Source: Paracoccus subflavus (GTDB lineage Bacteria; Pseudomonadota; Alphaproteobacteria; Rhodobacterales; Rhodobacteraceae). From it: a DNA stretch of 64,000 nucleotides. The notes beneath the pieces are model-generated. The model did no database searches and was not told the origin of the DNA. It was given only the letters and a program-made list of their open reading frames with translations. Positions 45,523 through 53,802 of the stretch are shown here, piece by piece. Location: assembly GCF_004310345.1 (NCBI RefSeq), contig NZ_SISK01000002.1:124001-188000 (forward strand), given 5' to 3'. Made by a program: the position numbers and the translations under genes. Position 1 is the stretch's first letter; every line of letters begins with the position of its first letter.

Positions 45523-45789
45523 TTGATCCATTCCACTTGTGACTGCATCCATCCCACATTCGAGACAGTCTTGAAGTGTATTTTGTACTTCATCGACACG
45601 TTCTGATATACTGTCGGCTTCCTGGACATCCTGGAAGCCTTGATTCACTCGATCCTGAATGTAAGTGCCTGCATTATCAACTGTGCATCCCGAGTCACCA
45701 GCTGGACAGCGACCTTGGCTTGAGGCCGATCCAACTCCTACAGTTATGGAGAGGGCTATAAAGGTAACCAAGCGTGAAACTGATCTCAT
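45499..45789 (-). CDS. small exported cysteine-containing protein, unknown function
   Basis: A 96-residue protein with a Sec signal peptide (MRSVSRLVTFIALSITVGVGSAS), leaving a mature region of about 72 residues. It has four cysteines in two pairs (RCPAGDSGCT and DCLECG) and a predicted helical middle rich in Gln, Asp and Val with heptad-like spacing (IQDRVNQGFQDVQEADSI). AAGGGA lies about eight bases before the ATG. I recognise no family. Codon use is AT-rich, unlike the chromosome around it. Location is presumably periplasmic, with the cysteines likely in disulfides. Confidence 0.65.
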   Translation of the reverse strand: MRSVSRLVTFIALSITVGVGSASSQGRCPAGDSGCTVDNAGTYIQDRVNQGFQDVQEADSISERVDEVQNTLQDCLECGMDAVTSGMDQITGLENQ

Positions 45790-45919
45790 TGCTTTTTCCC
45801 TTCTGTTGCAGATATATTGGATATGGTTTAGTAGAGGCTAAGCAAGTCCACTCGAAGATTCCTAGAAAAATTTCAATTACTTACTGCCCATATCTCCTAC
45901 CTCACCGGAGCAGCGTCTT

Positions 45920-46390
45920 TTAGAACTTTTGTGTCGCAGCGCTGCACTTATATGTGTATCGAGTCTGGCCGTACTTGCTCATACTATATATGTCAGATTT
46001 TGTGAGTGGACCTCTATTTTTTCCCAATTGCAAATTACCAAATGCTGTTTCATATAAAAAACCTGAAAATCTGTCTAATCTGTTTATAGAGCAAAGACGT
46101 TCATCGCATGCTATGGATATTATTTCGGAATAGTTATTTACATATTCATCACCGTTCCCGCTTTTTCCAGAAATATTTTTAGGTTCAAATGAAAATATTT
46201 TAGTCCTAAGCGCTGCAGAAGCACAATCCCATGGCGGGCTGTCGACCGCAACGCAGTCAACAAATTCACAGGCTAGCCAAACTGAATCCTGGGCATTGCC
46301 AGGGGATGCGGCAATAGCTGAAAAAATAATCTGTAATGCTGCCAGTACACCAAGGGAATGAGTTCCATCTGCTAATTTTTGACGCAGCAT
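45920..46390 (-). CDS. exported cysteine-rich protein, unknown function
   Basis: A 156-residue protein with an N-terminal hydrophobic segment ending near SPGNAQD, consistent with a signal peptide. The mature part has six cysteines (ACEF, VDCVA, WDCAS, IACDERLC and YKCSA) and a beta-rich look, with a central SINRLDRFSG motif and a C-terminal GQTRYTYKCSAATQKF. That motif pattern loosely recalls small exported proteins with an INR-x-TG core seen in many proteobacteria; none has a known role. The ATG at 46390 is preferred because GGGGAG lies seven bases before it. It is transcribed toward the 96-residue gene. Confidence 0.65.
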   Translation of the reverse strand: MLRQKLADGTHSLGVLAALQIIFSAIAASPGNAQDSVWLACEFVDCVAVDSPPWDCASAALRTKIFSFEPKNISGKSGNGDEYVNNYSEIISIACDERLCSINRLDRFSGFLYETAFGNLQLGKNRGPLTKSDIYSMSKYGQTRYTYKCSAATQKF

Positions 46391-46438
46391 AAATATACTC
46401 CCCATTTAGGTATACGGGAATCTACGGTGCATGCAAGT

Positions 46439-46455
46439 GTAAGCCAGGTGCTTAC
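46439..46455. promoter_or_regulatory. inverted repeat upstream of fabD
   Basis: GTAAGC (46439-46444) and GCTTAC (46450-46455) are perfect complements five bases apart, between the divergent exported-protein gene and fabD. The octamer AGGTATAC occurs on either side, near 46408 and 46512. The arrangement could be an operator; no regulator is identified. Confidence 0.3.
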
Positions 46456-46630
46456 TTTGATCATATCATACTTTCCTGACTACGTCGAACAAGTTTTTAT
46501 ATTTTTGTTAAGGTATACTTACACCCGTTACTGACACGGTTGTTGTTTGCATATAGCCTAAATCATCCCCTTTCCCTACCACCCCCATCCGCGCTATCCC
46601 TCCTGAACCAACCCCCCTTAGGAGGCCCCC

Positions 46631-47557
46631 ATGCGCGCATTCGTCTTTCCTGGCCAAGGCGCTCAGGCCGTCGGCATGGGGCGCGAGCTGGCCGAGGCCT
46701 ATCCGGCGGCGCGCGACGTGTTCGACCAGGTGGACGAGGCGCTAGGGGAAAAGCTTTCGGACCTGATCTGGAACGGCGACATCGAGACCCTCACCCTGAC
46801 GCAAAACGCGCAGCCCGCGCTGATGGCAACCTCGGTCGCGGCGTTCCGGGCGCTCGAATCCGAAGGCCTCACCATCCAGGACGCGAATTTCGTGGCGGGG
46901 CATTCGCTGGGCGAATACTCGGCGCTCTGCGCGGCGGGGTCGCTGACGCTCGAGGATACGGCGCGGCTTTTGCGCCTGCGCGGGCAGGCCATGCAAGAGG
47001 CCGTGCCGGTGGGCCAGGGCGCGATGGCCGCGATCCTGGGCCTGGATTTCGCCACCGTCGATCACATCGCCCGAGAGGTCGCGGGCGACGAGGTCGTGCA
47101 GGCCGCCAATGACAACGATCCGGGCCAGGTGGTGATCTCGGGCCACAGGGGCGCAGTGGAGCGCGCGGCCGAGGCGATGAAGGCGGCGGGGGCCAAGCGG
47201 GCGGTGATGCTGCCGGTCTCGGCCCCGTTCCATTCGGTGCTGATGCAGCCCGCCGCCGCCGTGATGGCCAATGCCCTGGCGGCCGTGGATATCCAGCCCC
47301 CCGCCGTGCCGCTGATCGCCAATGTCCGCGCCGAGGCCGTGGTCGAACCCGGCGCGATCCGCCGGCTGCTGGTCGAACAGGTGACGGGCACGGTCCGCTG
47401 GCGCGAATCCATCGCCAACATGGCCGAGGCCGGCGTGACCGAGTTCTGGGAAATCGGCGCCGGCAAGGCGCTGTCGGGGATGATCAAGCGCATCGCCAGG
47501 GACATCAGCGTCCGCAACGTGGGTGTCCCCGCCGATATCGCGGCGCTGAAGGGCTGA
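46631..47557 (+). CDS. fabD: malonyl-CoA:ACP transacylase
   Basis: Loads malonyl groups onto acyl carrier protein for fatty-acid elongation. The 308-residue protein has FVFPGQGAQAVGMG at its N-terminus, the active-site serine in GHSLGEYSAL, the conserved histidine in SAPFHSVLM, and EIGAGKALSGMIKRI near the end. GGAGG lies just before the ATG at 46631. It starts the fabD-fabG-acpP cluster, directly right of the AT-rich island. Confidence 0.97.
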   Translation: MRAFVFPGQGAQAVGMGRELAEAYPAARDVFDQVDEALGEKLSDLIWNGDIETLTLTQNAQPALMATSVAAFRALESEGLTIQDANFVAGHSLGEYSALCAAGSLTLEDTARLLRLRGQAMQEAVPVGQGAMAAILGLDFATVDHIAREVAGDEVVQAANDNDPGQVVISGHRGAVERAAEAMKAAGAKRAVMLPVSAPFHSVLMQPAAAVMANALAAVDIQPPAVPLIANVRAEAVVEPGAIRRLLVEQVTGTVRWRESIANMAEAGVTEFWEIGAGKALSGMIKRIARDISVRNVGVPADIAALKG

Positions 47558-47598
47558 GGTTGCCCTTCGGGTATTTGGACAACGAAGAAGGATCAGGC

Positions 47599-48336
47599 AT
47601 GTTCGATCTGACAGGCAAGACGGCGTTGGTCACGGGTGCATCCGGCGGCATCGGCGGGGCCATCGCGCAGGCGCTGCACGGGGCGGGCGCCACCGTCGCC
47701 CTGTCGGGCACGCGCGAGGGGCCGTTGGGGGAACTGGCAGCCGGATTGGGCGAGCGCGCCCATGTGGTGCCCGCGAACCTGTCAGACCCCGAGGCCGCGG
47801 CCCGGCTGGTCAAGGACGCGGCCGGGGCGATGGGATCGGTGGACATCCTGGTCAACAATGCCGGAATCACGCGCGACAACCTGTTCATGCGCATGTCGGA
47901 CGACGAATGGGCGCAGGTGCTGGAGGTGAACCTGTCCAGTGTGTTCCGCCTGTCGCGCGCGGCGCTGCGCGGCATGATGAAGGCCCGCTGGGGGCGGATC
48001 GTGTCCATCACCTCGGTCGTGGGGGCTACGGGCAATCCGGGGCAGGGCAACTATGCCGCCGCCAAGGCGGGGCTGGTGGGGATGTCCAAGTCGCTGGCCT
48101 ATGAGGTCGCAAGCCGGGGCATCACCGTGAACTGCGTGGCGCCGGGATTCATCGAGACGCCTATGACCGACAGCCTGACCGACGATCAGAAGGACAGGAT
48201 TCTGGGCCAGATCCCCACAGGCCGCATGGGCCGCCCGGACGAGATCGCGGCGGCGGTCCTGTATCTGGCCAGCCCCGAGGCGGGATATGTGACCGGAGCC
48301 ACCCTGCATGTGAATGGCGGCATGGCAATGGTCTGA
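47599..48336 (+). CDS. fabG: 3-oxoacyl-ACP reductase
   Basis: NADPH-dependent reductase of the fatty-acid elongation cycle. The 245-residue short-chain dehydrogenase has the nucleotide motif TGASGGIGGA, NNAGITRDNLFMRM, the catalytic Ser in ITSVVGATGNPGQ and the YxxxK pair in NYAAAKAGL, ending with GGMAMV. GAAGGA precedes the ATG at 47599, 41 bases after fabD. Confidence 0.97.
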   Translation: MFDLTGKTALVTGASGGIGGAIAQALHGAGATVALSGTREGPLGELAAGLGERAHVVPANLSDPEAAARLVKDAAGAMGSVDILVNNAGITRDNLFMRMSDDEWAQVLEVNLSSVFRLSRAALRGMMKARWGRIVSITSVVGATGNPGQGNYAAAKAGLVGMSKSLAYEVASRGITVNCVAPGFIETPMTDSLTDDQKDRILGQIPTGRMGRPDEIAAAVLYLASPEAGYVTGATLHVNGGMAMV

Positions 48337-48360
48337 CAATGCCACGCCAAGCAAAAGCGG

Positions 48361-48388
48361 TTGCAACAGGGTTCGCGGGTGCTATATC
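48361..48388 (+). promoter_or_regulatory. putative promoter of acpP
   Basis: TTGCAA (48361-48366) and TATATC (48383-48388) are separated by 16 bases, each matching the sigma70 hexamers at four of six positions. It lies in the 147-base gap between fabG and acpP and would give acpP its own strong transcription. Confidence 0.45.
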
Positions 48389-48483
48389 CCCGGCTTGAGC
48401 AGCAGGGAAACCGCCCTGTGCCGAAGCGAATTATGCGTTCGCGGATAACTTTGGGCGGATGCCCGCGAGAATGAGGATGTGAC

Positions 48484-48717
48484 ATGAGCGATATCGCTGA
48501 TCGCGTGAAGAAGATCGTGGTCGAGCATCTGGGCGTCGAGGAAGACAAGGTGGTCGAATCCGCCTCGTTCATTGACGATCTGGGCGCCGACAGCCTTGAC
48601 ACCGTGGAACTGGTCATGGCGTTCGAGGAAGAATTCGGGATCGAAATTCCCGACGACGCCGCCGAAACGATCCAGACCGTCGGCGATGCCGTGACCTTCA
48701 TCAAGGGCGCGGTCTGA
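48484..48717 (+). CDS. acpP: acyl carrier protein
   Basis: A 77-residue carrier of growing fatty acids. The 4'-phosphopantetheine attachment serine lies in the invariant [19 protein letters not shown]. The acidic helical sequence and length are typical. It follows fabG and likely has its own promoter; a terminator follows. OlsB in this window would draw acyl groups from this carrier. Confidence 0.98.
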   Translation: MSDIADRVKKIVVEHLGVEEDKVVESASFIDDLGADSLDTVELVMAFEEEFGIEIPDDAAETIQTVGDAVTFIKGAV

Positions 48718-48746
48718 CGCGATCACCGGCCCACAGTTATGTCAGG

Positions 48747-48770
48747 AACGGCGTCCCTTGGGGCGCCGTT
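48747..48770 (+). terminator. hairpin terminator after acpP
   Basis: AACGGCG (48747-48753) pairs with CGCCGTT (48764-48770), extended internally by CCC/GGG, and is followed by GTCGTTT. The stem is strong; the T tract is imperfect. Confidence 0.65.
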
Positions 48771-48857
48771 GTCGTTTCCGGCCGCCCGAACCCTGATGGA
48801 ACCCCGCCCGGCCGCAGCCGTTGGATGGCAAATCACGCACAACGGAAGGAGCCGGTC

Positions 48858-49331
48858 ATGGCTGTCGAACTGAAGGGGCTGTCCGACAATGCCCGCAAGA
48901 CCTCGATTTCAGAGTTGAACGGGCGGCTGGCCGATTCGATCGCCTTGGTTCTGGCGGTCAAGCAGGCGCATTGGAATGTGAAGGGCCGAAACTTCATCGC
49001 CGTGCATGAACTGTTCGATACCATCCATGACAATCTGCGCGGCCATATCGACGTAATGGCCGAACGGGTGCAGCAACTGGACGGTGTAGCCATCGGCACT
49101 GTGCAAAAGGTGGCGGGCGCAAGCGGCGTGGCAGAATACCCGACCGATATGACCAAGGCCGAGGATCATATCAAGGCCTTGTGCGAACGTTACCGCGACC
49201 ATGGCGAAAAGCTGCGATCAGCCATCGACGCGACGGACGAGGCGGGCGATGCCGATACCGCCGACATCTTCACGGCCGCCTCGCGCAGCGTGGACAAGGA
49301 TCTGTGGTTCATGGAAAGCCATCTGGAGTGA
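48858..49331 (+). CDS. dps: Dps-type DNA-protection ferritin
   Basis: Forms a dodecamer that binds iron and DNA in stress or starvation. The 157-residue protein has the Dps ferroxidase pattern at the subunit interface: KQAHWNVKGRNFIAVHELFD with its histidine and aspartate, then DNLRGHIDVMAERVQQLDG. GGAAGGAG lies before the ATG at 48858, which is preferred to an in-frame ATG eleven codons upstream. No OxyR-type operator is evident upstream. Confidence 0.93.
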   Translation: MAVELKGLSDNARKTSISELNGRLADSIALVLAVKQAHWNVKGRNFIAVHELFDTIHDNLRGHIDVMAERVQQLDGVAIGTVQKVAGASGVAEYPTDMTKAEDHIKALCERYRDHGEKLRSAIDATDEAGDADTADIFTAASRSVDKDLWFMESHLE

Positions 49332-49346
49332 TGGCTTCCCTTGGCC

Positions 49347-50165
49347 TCAGCAGCCCAATTTCGCATGAACCTCGTCCAAGTCGATCTCGCCCAGGGGCAT
49401 CTTGTTGTCGGGGTTGTCGAAATCGTACTGGAAAAGCTGGAAGTCATCCTTGTAGATTTCCCAGATCAGATGCCGTGACAGGTCATCGAAATAAGCGCTG
49501 ACTGGATAGGCGCGCTTGGGGCCGTGGCCTTCGGATTCGTTGAAGCGGGGAACACGTGACAAATCCACCGCGACCGGGGTGCGGGCCGATTGCAGGATCT
49601 GCGCCATGCCGTCATTCAGGGTTTCGGTGAACAGAATGCGGTCGTAATGGCCGCCATTCGCGATGAAGGTTCCGATATGGCCCGACATCGATGACCAATG
49701 GATGTCGGGTTCCATCGGCTTGCGCCAGCGGATCGTGTCGCGCGCAAACAGCAGGAACCGGCGAAAGCTGGCGATCTGGTCAAAGGCAAAGCCGTTTTCC
49801 AGGCTGCCGACATCCACCCCATATTGCTGGGCAAGCTGAGGCACGAGATTGCCGCGATAGCGCCGGCCGTTTCGCTGGATGCCGGCGATCTTGTCGAAGA
49901 ACGATGACAGGATTCGCGCATAGGGATTGCGCACGCAGGTAAAGGCCAGGGCATTGCCATGCCTTACGGCGTTTTCGATTGCCGGCTTGCTGTGGTCCTG
50001 CGACCATTTGTGCAGCCCCGTGGCGGAATCGTGGATATCGCCGTCGAAGAACCGGCCGTGGTCGGAAAAGAACATGATCTGTCCAATGGTCGAACAGGCG
50101 CATTTCGGCACCACCCGATAGATCAGGCCTTCGCTTTCCGTCATCCAGACGCCGGGATAGCCCAT
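49347..50165 (-). CDS. carbohydrate sulfotransferase family protein
   Basis: A 272-residue protein of the sulfotransferase family 2 type. The 5'-phosphosulfate loop is visible as VVPKCACSTIGQIMF near residue 18 and the 3'-phosphate site as VRNPYARILSSFFDK. The family transfers sulfate from PAPS to sugars; in bacteria the acceptor is usually a surface glycan. There is no signal peptide, so it acts in the cytoplasm. The ATG at 50165 follows AAAGGATGGG. It is divergent from the glycosyltransferase across 129 bases, which supports a joint surface-polysaccharide role. The acceptor is unknown. Confidence 0.8.
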   Translation of the reverse strand: MGYPGVWMTESEGLIYRVVPKCACSTIGQIMFFSDHGRFFDGDIHDSATGLHKWSQDHSKPAIENAVRHGNALAFTCVRNPYARILSSFFDKIAGIQRNGRRYRGNLVPQLAQQYGVDVGSLENGFAFDQIASFRRFLLFARDTIRWRKPMEPDIHWSSMSGHIGTFIANGGHYDRILFTETLNDGMAQILQSARTPVAVDLSRVPRFNESEGHGPKRAYPVSAYFDDLSRHLIWEIYKDDFQLFQYDFDNPDNKMPLGEIDLDEVHAKLGC

Positions 50166-50294
50166 TGTCGCCCATCCTTTCTGAACGCGGTCCGGCTTGT
50201 CGTGGCGCGGCAAAGGCGTTTACACACAGAATACTGCTCAAGCACAAGTTGCATCGGCTTTCGATTAGCACGTCACAGGTTAAGAATCCGCCTC

Positions 50295-51869
50295 ATGGTC
50301 CGCATTGCCTTTATCTTGCTGGCGCACAAGGATCCGCAGGGCATCGTCGAACAGGTCCGACGGCTGACGGCCCTGGGTGATTACGTTATCCTGCATTACG
50401 ACCGCAACGCACCGGCACAGGATTACCGGATGATCCGGCAGGCCCTGGCGGGCCAGTCAGGGGTTGCCTTTGCCTCGCGGCGATACCGGTGTGGCTGGGG
50501 GGAATGGTCTTTGGTTGCCGCCAGTCTGTCGGCGCTGCGCAGGGCCGAACAGCAGTTTCCCCAAGCCACGCATTTCTATCTTCTGTCGGGCGACTGCATG
50601 CCCATCAAGTCAGCGGATTATGCGCGGGTCTTTCTGGACCGGGACGATGCCGACTACATCGAATCCTTCGATTTCTTCAAAAGCGATTGGATCAAGACAG
50701 GTCTTCGCGCCGAGCGGCTGATCTATCGGCACTGGTTCAACGAACGTCGCAACGCGCGGCTTTTCTATGCCGGTTTGCGGCTGCAAAAGGCGCTGCGTCT
50801 CGAACGCGCGCCACCTGCGGGCGTCCAGGTGATGATCGGGTCGCAATGGTGGTGCCTGCGCCGAACGACGGTCGAATCGATGCTGGCGCTGCTGGATCGG
50901 CGTCCCGACTTGCCGCGCTTTTTCCGCACCACCTGGATTCCGGATGAAACCTTTTTCCAGACCCTTGTCGCCCATGTCGTCCCCAAGGAGGAGATCCGGC
51001 GTCGGTCGCCGACCTGCCTGTTGTTCACCGATTACGGAATGCCGGTGACGTTTTACAATGACCATTATGACCTGCTGATCCGGCAGGATTATCTTTTTGC
51101 CCGCAAGATCAGTCATGAAGCACAGGATCTGCGGACACGTCTGGGCCAGTTGTGGCAGGCCGAGGGGATTGGGTTCGTCATCACCAACGAAGCCCCGGCG
51201 CTGTTTCGCTTTCTGACCGCACGCGGTCGCGCGGGGCGCCGGTTTGCCCCCCGCTTCTGGGAAGATGACCAGGCGGCGCCGCATCATGTCCTGTGTCTGA
51301 TCGTGGCCAAGAAATGGCATGTCGCCAAACGGCTGACGGCGGCCATCCGGACGCAAACTGACATTCCGGCCGTCGATTACCTGTTCAATGAACGCGAAGC
51401 GGCGTTGCCTGACCTGGGCGGCATCGCCTCGACCCTGAGCAAGCGGGAACGGCATCGCCGTGCGCTGGTGCGCTTGCTGATGGACGCTTTCGGAACCCGC
51501 AAGCTGGTTCTGTGCCTCGACCCTGCGGCCGTGCCGCTGATCGCCGATTTGGCAGCCGACCGGGCGGAAACGCGCATCTTGTTCATCGACAGCCCCCTGG
51601 ACGAAGCCTATCTGCGCGGCCACCTGCGCCGCACCGGGCTGGCTGGGGACGGCACCCCCGATACGGTGATCCGGCAGTTGCTGCCCGTGGTCGCCCGCGA
51701 TCTGGCCCATGAGGCCCAGCACCTGCGCGACATGCGGTTTGCGCGGTTCGACACCTTGTCGGCTGATGCCCCGGCGGATGCGAATGCCCAGGCACTTGCG
51801 CGCTTTCTGGACATCGCGCCAACTGTGGCCCAGGATCTGGCCCGGACGCCGCATCTGTTCACTGACTGA
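50295..51869 (+). CDS. beta-1,6-N-acetylglucosaminyltransferase-like (GT14) two-domain protein
   Basis: A 524-residue protein. Residues 1 to about 290 form a core-2/I-branching type GT14 domain: it starts MVRIAFILLAHKDPQGI, and has the family motif FYLLSGDCMPIKS and a WWCLRRTTV block before an Asp-Glu pair in WIPDETFFQT. The C-terminal 230 residues have a separate fold, with HHVLCLIVAKKWHVAKRL and later RILFIDSPLDEAYLRGHL; related Rhodobacteraceae proteins are, I believe, annotated DUF5928. It has no signal peptide. The start at 50295 follows a gap with no strong ribosome-binding site. It is likely to decorate a surface glycan together with the divergent sulfotransferase. Confidence 0.82.
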   Translation: MVRIAFILLAHKDPQGIVEQVRRLTALGDYVILHYDRNAPAQDYRMIRQALAGQSGVAFASRRYRCGWGEWSLVAASLSALRRAEQQFPQATHFYLLSGDCMPIKSADYARVFLDRDDADYIESFDFFKSDWIKTGLRAERLIYRHWFNERRNARLFYAGLRLQKALRLERAPPAGVQVMIGSQWWCLRRTTVESMLALLDRRPDLPRFFRTTWIPDETFFQTLVAHVVPKEEIRRRSPTCLLFTDYGMPVTFYNDHYDLLIRQDYLFARKISHEAQDLRTRLGQLWQAEGIGFVITNEAPALFRFLTARGRAGRRFAPRFWEDDQAAPHHVLCLIVAKKWHVAKRLTAAIRTQTDIPAVDYLFNEREAALPDLGGIASTLSKRERHRRALVRLLMDAFGTRKLVLCLDPAAVPLIADLAADRAETRILFIDSPLDEAYLRGHLRRTGLAGDGTPDTVIRQLLPVVARDLAHEAQHLRDMRFARFDTLSADAPADANAQALARFLDIAPTVAQDLARTPHLFTD

Positions 51870-51885
51870 GCACAGGACCCCCTTC

Positions 51886-52269
51886 ATGCCGCTTGCCTAT
51901 GACGACACCAACATCTTCGCCCGCATCCTGCGGGGCGAAATCCCCTGCACAAAGGTCGCCGAGAACGATCATGCCTTGGCCTTTCGCGACATCGCGCCCA
52001 AGGCGCCCGTGCATGTTCTGGTGATTCCCAAGGGTGCTTATGTCAGCTTCGACGATTTCGCGGCCCATGCCTCGGATGCCGAGATCGCGGGCTTTACCCG
52101 CCTTTGCGCCGAGGTCTGCCGGAGCGAGGGCGTGGGGCTGGAGGGAGGCAACCCCGGCTTTCGCGCCATTACCAATGCCGGACCCCACGGCGTGCAGGAA
52201 GTCCCGCACTATCACCTGCATATCATGGGCGGGCGGATGATGGGGCCGATGGTGTCCCCGCGCGACTAG
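51886..52269 (+). CDS. HIT family (HINT-like) nucleotide hydrolase
   Basis: A 127-residue histidine-triad protein, likely a purine nucleoside phosphoramidase. The opening YDDTNIFARILRGEIPCTKV and HVLVIPKGAYVSF are typical of the HINT branch, and the triad lies in EVPHYHLHIMGGR (H-x-H-x-H). It follows the glycosyltransferase by 16 bases. Its TAG shares a CTAG with the stop of the convergent ABC ATPase gene. Confidence 0.93.
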   Translation: MPLAYDDTNIFARILRGEIPCTKVAENDHALAFRDIAPKAPVHVLVIPKGAYVSFDDFAAHASDAEIAGFTRLCAEVCRSEGVGLEGGNPGFRAITNAGPHGVQEVPHYHLHIMGGRMMGPMVSPRD

Positions 52270-53189
52270 GCGCGCGTCATCTCGACGAACACATCCTCGA
52301 GATCCGGCTGCTCGGTGGCCACGTCCAGGATCGGAACACCCGCGCCGCGCAGCGCGTCCAGCAGGTGATCGGCCCGGATGCGCGAGGGCGGATAGCTGAT
52401 GGCCAGCCGTCCGTCGCCCCGCCATTCGGGATGGGCGCCATCGGGCAGCGCGGGCAGGGCCACGCGCCCGCCTGTGTCCAGAACCATTGTCTTGCCGTCG
52501 GCGCGCGACAGCAGGCTCTGCGTGTCCTGCCGCACGACCAGTTCGCCGTGGTTGATGATGGCGATCTCGTCGCACATCTGCTCGGCCTCCTCCAGATAGT
52601 GCGTGGTCAGGATGATGGTCATGCCCTGCCGGTTCAGCGCCCGGACGTTCTGCCACAGCATTTCGCGCAGGGTGATGTCCACGCCCGCGGTGGGTTCGTC
52701 CAGGACCAGAATCTGCGGTCGGTGGACCAGGGCCTTGGCCAGCAGCAATCGGCGGCGCATCCCGCCCGACAGGTTGCGGGCATAGGCATTGGCCTGGTCG
52801 GTCAGGCCCACCAGCTCCAGCAGTTGATCCGTCCAGCGTTCGGATTTGGGCACGCCATAGAGGCCCGCCTGAACCTCGAGACTGGCGCGCGGGGTGAAGA
52901 ACGGGTCCATGTTCAGTTCCTGCGGCATCACCCCGATGGCCGCGCGCGACTGACGCGGGTTCACATCCTGGTCGAACCCCCAGATCGTGACCTTGCCAGC
53001 GGTCTTGTTGACCAGCCCCGCAAGGATGTTGATCAGCGTCGATTTGCCGGCCCCGTTCGGACCCAGCAGGCCGAAGATGCTGCCTGCCGCAATGGTCAGG
53101 TCGATGCCTTTCAGGGCCTCCTTGGCGGGTGCGGTCCCCTGGGCGGCATAGGTCTTGCGCAATCCCGCGATCTCGATGGCGTTCGGCAT
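52266..53189 (-). CDS. orphan ABC-2-type transporter ATP-binding protein
   Basis: A 307-residue ATPase of the multidrug/ABC-2 class. Motifs are GLLGPNGAGKSTLINIL (Walker A), NLSGGMRRRLLLAKAL (signature), ILVLDEPTAGVDI (Walker B) and LTTHYLEEAEQMCD. The C-terminal 80 residues are the accessory DUF4162-like region ending DLEDVFVEMTRA. No ABC-2 membrane subunit lies next to it on either side, so its partner must be encoded elsewhere, and the substrate cannot be named. The ATG at 53189 is chosen from the family N-terminus. Confidence 0.92.
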   Translation of the reverse strand: MPNAIEIAGLRKTYAAQGTAPAKEALKGIDLTIAAGSIFGLLGPNGAGKSTLINILAGLVNKTAGKVTIWGFDQDVNPRQSRAAIGVMPQELNMDPFFTPRASLEVQAGLYGVPKSERWTDQLLELVGLTDQANAYARNLSGGMRRRLLLAKALVHRPQILVLDEPTAGVDITLREMLWQNVRALNRQGMTIILTTHYLEEAEQMCDEIAIINHGELVVRQDTQSLLSRADGKTMVLDTGGRVALPALPDGAHPEWRGDGRLAISYPPSRIRADHLLDALRGAGVPILDVATEQPDLEDVFVEMTRA

Positions 53190-53291
53190 GGTCTGGTTCC
53201 CCCGGCGGGTTGCGACGGCTTGCGAAGGCAAGCGGCGCTGCGGTATGGGGAATAACACCAGATGCCGCCCGCCGCCACAAGAAGGCCAGCC

Positions 53292-53540
53292 ATGACGCGA
53301 TACGTGATCCCGGAAAACTCGCTGTCCACGGAACAGACCGATCTCTCCGAACTGAAGCTGCCGGCGCCCGAAACGCAGATCGTCACCCAGTGGAAGATTG
53401 CCTGCGACGGCGACGACGCTGCCGGCATGGGCCATCCGCGCGTCTGGCTGGCCATTTCGCCCATTACCGGCTTTGTGGATTGCGGCTATTGCGACAAGCG
53501 TTTCGTGATCGACCGCGACCATGCCCATGACGATCACTGA
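53292..53540 (+). CDS. zinc-finger (zf-CHCC) domain protein
   Basis: An 82-residue protein with the zf-CHCC pattern, related to the NDUFS6 13-kDa subunit of respiratory complex I. The zinc ligands are visible as [17 protein letters not shown] (Cys and His) and [12 protein letters not shown] (CxxC). A short acidic/histidine tail (DRDHAHDDH) ends the protein. In alphaproteobacteria similar small proteins are found scattered and are thought to be linked to complex I, which is inference. It is divergent from the ABC ATPase and convergent on the DUF2256 gene. Confidence 0.88.
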   Translation: MTRYVIPENSLSTEQTDLSELKLPAPETQIVTQWKIACDGDDAAGMGHPRVWLAISPITGFVDCGYCDKRFVIDRDHAHDDH

Positions 53541-53548
53541 CGCCAGGA

Positions 53549-53707
53549 TCACGGGTCTGGCTTGACGGCCTTGGCCCCCCGGCATTTGTCCGAACAGTAT
53601 CTGACCTGATCCCAGTCGCGCGCCCATTTCCGGCGCCATGCGAATGGACGCCCGCAGCAGGCGCAGATCTTGCTGGGCAGGTCGCCCTTGCGCCGCATCT
53701 TGGGCAT
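53549..53707 (-). CDS. DUF2256 small zinc-ribbon protein
   Basis: A 52-residue DUF2256 protein of unknown function. Its two cysteine pairs are in [16 protein letters not shown] and RYCSDKCRG, with the typical aromatic/basic middle (ARDWDQV). The ATG at 53707 follows GAGGT by about five bases; a second ATG three codons on is possible. It points away from polA and ends nine bases from the zf-CHCC stop. Confidence 0.85.
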   Translation of the reverse strand: MPKMRRKGDLPSKICACCGRPFAWRRKWARDWDQVRYCSDKCRGAKAVKPDP

Positions 53708-53802
53708 CGCCACCTCGGGACATCTGGCCGGGTTCAGGGCACGGCTGGAAACCATCGCGCGATCATGCCAGAACCGGCATCGGAAACGAAAGGAACATGG
53801 CC

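Larger units (their letters stand above)
45471..46600. other. AT-rich island between ndk and fabD
   Basis: From just after the ndk terminator to near the fabD start the base composition drops sharply, to around 40 percent G+C by eye, against well over 60 percent on both sides. It holds two minus-strand genes for exported proteins, a 130-base gap between them, and a roughly 240-base gap before fabD with poly-T and ATA-rich runs. I found no integrase, insertion sequence ends or flanking direct repeats. The content suggests horizontal acquisition. Confidence 0.8.

Noticed and set aside
45471..46600. Insertion sequence or integrated phage remnant as the source of the AT-rich island.
   Set aside because: No transposase or integrase frame, no terminal inverted repeats, no target duplication and no tRNA gene at either edge.
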